The notes under the pieces were generated by a model. That model was not told the DNA's origin. It was given only the letters and a program-made list of their open reading frames with translations, and made no database searches. A stretch of DNA of 6,151 nt from Oceanococcus sp041624435 (lineage in GTDB: Bacteria > Pseudomonadota > Gammaproteobacteria > Nevskiales > Oceanococcaceae). The DNA is taken from positions 1 through 6,151 of the forward strand of contig JBFJVB010000180.1 in NCBI GenBank assembly GCA_041624435.1, given 5' to 3'. The translations under genes were made by a program, and so were the position numbers. Shown here piece by piece: positions 5,905 through 6,151 of this stretch (the first letter of the stretch is position 1; each line of letters begins with the position of its first letter).

Positions 5905-6151
5905 GGGGCCGTGGGAAGCTCGCGCAAGCCCTGCACTGCGACGGTCGAGCGGCTGCGACGGGTCTGCCGCCGAATGGCCTGATTCTGGGCCACCCGTTGC
6001 GGGTCGACATAGCCGCGTGCGTGGTCGAGATGGACACAGATCGCCCGATGGCGGATGCATTTCCCCCGGATACCCGCGTTGACCAGGCGTTCGCCGAATT
6101 CCCGATCCTCACCGCCGTAGTGCAGGCGCTCATCGAAGCCGTTGGCTTCCA
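5901..6151 (-). CDS. GT2-type glycosyltransferase, C-terminal fragment
   Basis: This is a minus-strand gene running off the right edge: 82 codons are visible before TAA (complement of 5901-5903), and the start lies outside. The fragment begins EANGFDERLHYGGEDREFGERL. The FDE...GGEDxEFGxRL pattern (GGED at complement of 6105-6116) is the acceptor-binding motif of the galactosyltransferase-like C-terminal domain (Glyco_transf_7C type) in GT2 enzymes. It is followed by a basic, histidine-rich segment CIRHRAICVHLDHARGY and a tail with repeated arginines. Such enzymes transfer sugars to lipopolysaccharide, capsule or other glycans in the cytoplasm. The gene converges on the GT9 gene, and the two stop codons overlap by three bases with no intergenic space. 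Donor and acceptor are unknown because the catalytic N-terminal domain is missing from the window. Confidence 0.8.
   Translation of the reverse strand, partial: EANGFDERLHYGGEDREFGERLVNAGIRGKCIRHRAICVHLDHARGYVDPQRVAQNQAIRRQTRRSRSTVAVQGLRELPTAP

Overview
The window is GC-rich, densely coding DNA from a Gram-negative bacterium. The two-domain GlnE and the surface-glycan glycosyltransferases suggest a proteobacterium, most likely a gammaproteobacterium. GlnE is not close enough to the Escherichia or Pseudomonas versions, as I remember them, to name a genus.

Layout. Positions 1-702 hold the 3' part of a TauE/SafE (TSUP) membrane permease on the plus strand. Positions 703-1317 are a 615-base stretch with no convincing gene. 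It holds two hairpins, an AT-rich patch with an exact IHF-consensus match, two exact DnaA-box matches (one inside a palindrome), an 18-bp tandem repeat and a long inverted repeat. Positions 1318-4026 are glnE, the bifunctional glutamine synthetase adenylyltransferase/adenylyl-removase, with both catalytic halves intact. After a leader of about 190 bases with two tiny overlapping reading frames come a class I SAM-dependent methyltransferase (4220-4744) and a GT9 heptosyltransferase-like protein (4840-5904). A GT2-type glycosyltransferase enters on the minus strand from the right edge. Only its last 82 codons (5901-6151) are present, and its stop codon overlaps that of the GT9 gene inside a shared TTAA.

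How the genes fit together. GlnE sets glutamine synthetase activity to nitrogen status and is a housekeeping gene. The methyltransferase, GT9 and GT2 proteins look like the edge of a lipopolysaccharide or other surface-glycan locus. The TSUP permease appears unrelated to either. I see no mobile element, CRISPR array, tRNA or rRNA.

No wholly new system is evident. The least explained part is the non-coding region upstream of glnE, where DnaA-box and IHF matches cluster and suggest a DnaA-binding chromosomal element. The cascade of mini-ORFs leading into the methyltransferase is the second point to check.
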